Under the pieces are notes generated by a model, which was not told the origin of the DNA, searched no databases, and saw nothing but the letters and a program-made list of their open reading frames with translations. From NCBI GenBank assembly GCA_016201085.1, contig JACQDO010000215.1, positions 1 to 15,178 of the forward strand: a stretch of 15,178 bases of DNA, given 5' to 3'. The translations under genes were made by a program, and so were the position numbers. Of the stretch, positions 13,053 to 15,178 are shown in pieces; position 1 is the stretch's first letter, and every line of letters starts with the position of its first letter. This stretch comes from Hyphomicrobiales bacterium. Lineage in GTDB: Bacteria; Pseudomonadota; Alphaproteobacteria; Rhizobiales; Xanthobacteraceae.

Positions 13053-15178
13053 CTACCATGTCCAGGCAAGCGACGCGGTGAGTAGATGGACGTTGTAATT
13101 CGGGTTATATTGGCTCAAGTATATCACGTTTGGTTGATCGAAATTGCCGAACGGCGCCAACGGGTCCTGCTGCCAATTGCTGACTGAATTGCGCTCCCAG
13201 GTGTAGCGCAGCTTGGCTTTGACATTGCCCTTCCAGCCGAGGGAAGCAACTTGGGCTTTGTCGAACGTGTATATTGCTTTCGCGTCCAGCCGCTGGAACC
13301 AGGTCGTTATGTCAGGGAATTGACCCTCCACTGGGGCCGCGCCGGCGTTAAGAATATTCTGAGTGAGCACGCCGCGCGACGCGGTGTAGCGCAGCTCGGT
13401 GTCGAGTTTGTCTGGAATGGCGGTATATCTGATCAAGCCGGTGAACGTGTCCACGACGGTACGGTCGTTGGTCTGGACAAAATTGTCGCCTCCCGGGGGC
13501 ATGTCGCTGTCAACAATGTTATACACCAACTGGGTACGGTATTCCCTCAGGTATCCGAACATGACGGATGCGCGGGGATTGATGACATAGGTAACATCGA
13601 CGCCGCCATTCCATGAGCGGCTGTCCGTCAAGCCGAGCTGGTTTTCCGGGTTCAGGCCGTAATAGTCGTCCTGATATTTGAAGTTCGGCGTGACGGTGAG
13701 GCCAGGAGCCACGACTATATCCATCGCGACATTTGCTTTCCAGCGTTCGCGATTGTCGAGAATATATTGCCGGTTAGCCGCCAAGAATTTGGCGGGATCC
13801 ATAGCCGGACGTGGGTCCGGATTTTGATAATCCGTGGCTTGTTGCAGATCATAATTCACATAGCGTCGGTTCGCATAGGAGCCGCTTGAACGCAGCGCGA
13901 ACCAACTCGTCGGCTTCCAATCGGCAAACACTTTGCCTGAATGCTCGTTGGTGGCGTCGGCGGCTTGGCGCGTCCAGTCATATCGCTCATAGCCGTAGAT
14001 AGCGCCAAGCGTCCACGCGCGCGACGGATGCCACACTAACTGCTCGCCAGCGTTTTGCTTGGTGTAGGACATCTGCAAAGCGCGGACCGGAGGTTCGGGA
14101 TTTGTAGCATTAGTTCGATCTAAGCTGTCCCAGGTCGGAAATAGCAGCTCCGGCGTGCTGTTATCGAAATTGTAGTAGCGGTAGCTCAGTTTCGACGTGA
14201 GATCGGGGGTGATCGCCGTGGTCACCACGTTATTGCTCAGCAACGTGTTGATCTTGCCATTGAGGCTCGACGCAGGAAGCGCAAAGCTCGGCTCCTGAAA
14301 CGACATCGGAATGAACGCATCGTTCTGCCGCATCATGGTGTAGCTGAGCGTGCCGGCATAGCGACTCTTCCACGGCAACTCGGCGCCCATCGTCCCGCTA
14401 ACGGCATTCATCTGGTTGCTCGGCCACAGCGACATCCGAGCGACTGGAGACAGGCCATCGGCAGTTTGCGTCGCCGCGTCGTAGGGGTTTTGGATCGTAA
14501 AAGATGTTAACTTGTCGGTGTATGTCGAGCCGTTATAGGCCAGCTTGATTGTCAACTTTTGGCCCCAAGGCGAAGTGCCGGCATATTCGCCGTTCAAACC
14601 GTAGTTTTGAGTCCGGTCATCCACCGGTTTTGGCACTTGCACGGCGCTGCTTTCGTCTTCGTCGACGACGCCGAAGCCGATAAGGCCGCTGACTTGCGTT
14701 CCCGTACGAGTGAGATGCGAGTAATCCGCCTGGATGTCCCAGGCGTCGGTCGGCGTCCATCGATAAGCGACCGATCCGGTATCGCGTTTGATGCCAATGT
14801 CGGTTCGATACAGAAACGGCGCGATTTCTGCCGGCGCGGTGCCGGGTACAAAAGGTACATTGCCGAAGCCGCCGACGCCCTGGAGACCGGACGGCAGCGT
14901 CAACGCGTTAGTTCCGAGCCCCTGATAGAACGTCTGCGCGCTGGTGCTGTAGAGATGGGGCGCCTGATCCCAGATGGCACTGAAATAATGCTGGCCGGCC
15001 TTCGACGCATCGAGATAATAGCTCTGATCTCGATAGCCGATGTTCCTGCCGCCGGCGTCGATCTGATAAAGGCCATTGTTGCTTCCGGTGGACAGCCGGA
15101 CGTTTGCAAACGGCCCGGGCCGCAGGTCACGATATTCGTAAAACTTGGCCAGGCTTTGCTGATTAAGATAGGACGAGC
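13053..15178 (-). CDS. MtrB/PioB-family decaheme-associated outer-membrane protein, partial (N-terminus outside window)
   Basis: This is a large outer-membrane beta-barrel of the kind that sheathes a periplasmic decaheme cytochrome and lets electrons cross the outer membrane. The frame is open from the stop at 13053 to the right edge. Translating past the TTG at 14903 adds 91 residues, including KFYEYRDLRPGPF, GYRDQSYYLDASKAGQHYF and WDQAPHLYST, all typical of the family. So 707 residues are visible and no start is in view. Alternating aromatic strands recur through the whole length (YRWTPTDAWDIQADYSHLTR; LVWHPSRAWTLGAIYGYERY; FRSWNGG-like turns). It ends LTASLAWTW, a barrel-like terminus with an aromatic last residue. 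No cysteine occurs in the visible part; the CXXC seen near the N-terminus of Shewanella MtrB would lie outside. The gene is noticeably more A/T-rich than its neighbours. No cytochrome or pioC-like gene follows; the next gene is the convergent ABC transporter. Confidence 0.88.
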   Translation of the reverse strand, partial: SSYLNQQSLAKFYEYRDLRPGPFANVRLSTGSNNGLYQIDAGGRNIGYRDQSYYLDASKAGQHYFSAIWDQAPHLYSTSAQTFYQGLGTNALTLPSGLQGVGGFGNVPFVPGTAPAEIAPFLYRTDIGIKRDTGSVAYRWTPTDAWDIQADYSHLTRTGTQVSGLIGFGVVDEDESSAVQVPKPVDDRTQNYGLNGEYAGTSPWGQKLTIKLAYNGSTYTDKLTSFTIQNPYDAATQTADGLSPVARMSLWPSNQMNAVSGTMGAELPWKSRYAGTLSYTMMRQNDAFIPMSFQEPSFALPASSLNGKINTLLSNNVVTTAITPDLTSKLSYRYYNFDNSTPELLFPTWDSLDRTNATNPEPPVRALQMSYTKQNAGEQLVWHPSRAWTLGAIYGYERYDWTRQAADATNEHSGKVFADWKPTSWFALRSSGSYANRRYVNYDLQQATDYQNPDPRPAMDPAKFLAANRQYILDNRERWKANVAMDIVVAPGLTVTPNFKYQDDYYGLNPENQLGLTDSRSWNGGVDVTYVINPRASVMFGYLREYRTQLVYNIVDSDMPPGGDNFVQTNDRTVVDTFTGLIRYTAIPDKLDTELRYTASRGVLTQNILNAGAAPVEGQFPDITTWFQRLDAKAIYTFDKAQVASLGWKGNVKAKLRYTWERNSVSNWQQDPLAPFGNFDQPNVIYLSQYNPNYNVHLLTASLAWTW

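Noticed and set aside
14900..15130. Separate minus-strand 76-residue gene next to a barrel gene starting at 14903.
   Set aside because: Codon-by-codon reading shows the barrel frame is open through 14904-15176 with clear family motifs. The 76-residue frame is a shadow, and TTG 14903 is internal.

Overview
The window reads as chromosome of a GC-rich alphaproteobacterium, most likely of the order Hyphomicrobiales (Bradyrhizobium/Rhodopseudomonas/Pseudolabrys-like). This rests on the GroEL type, a proline-rich OmpA protein with one membrane anchor, and several TRAP/Tat-type proteins. The placement is inference from family resemblance, not from a search. No tRNA, rRNA, CRISPR array, insertion sequence or phage gene was seen. 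Apart from the two genes cut by the window edges, the genes look intact.

Layout, left to right. (1) The C-terminal two thirds of groEL (+), closed by a strong intrinsic terminator. (2) Three minus-strand envelope genes: a PlsB-type acyltransferase, a small exported META/HslJ-like protein and an OmpA-family protein with four 27-residue Pro/Gln repeats. A promoter overlapped by an inverted repeat lies before the ompA-like gene. (3) A plus-strand dienelactone-hydrolase-family enzyme with a twin-arginine-like N-terminus, divergent from the acyltransferase. (4) A minus-strand operon of five genes: TRAP solute receptor (dctP), small permease (dctQ), large permease (dctM), an unrecognised 64-residue two-helix membrane protein, and an amidase-signature hydrolase. 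The order suggests uptake of an organic acid or amide followed by cytosolic amide hydrolysis. A perfect GC hairpin separates dctP from dctQ. (5) A 277-bp divergent non-coding region that contains an intrinsic-terminator-like structure in the plus-strand leader of the next gene. (6) A fused permease-ATPase ABC transporter of the YddA/Rv1819c type (+). (7) A large minus-strand MtrB/PioB-family outer-membrane barrel whose frame stays open to the right edge, so its N-terminus and any partner decaheme cytochrome lie outside.

The two items most worth following are the MtrB/PioB barrel, which implies extracellular electron transfer capacity if a multiheme partner lies just beyond the window, and the TRAP-small-protein-amidase operon. 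The barrel gene is visibly more A/T-rich than the other genes, so it may have a different history. Nothing here can be called a new defence or mobile system on sequence evidence alone.
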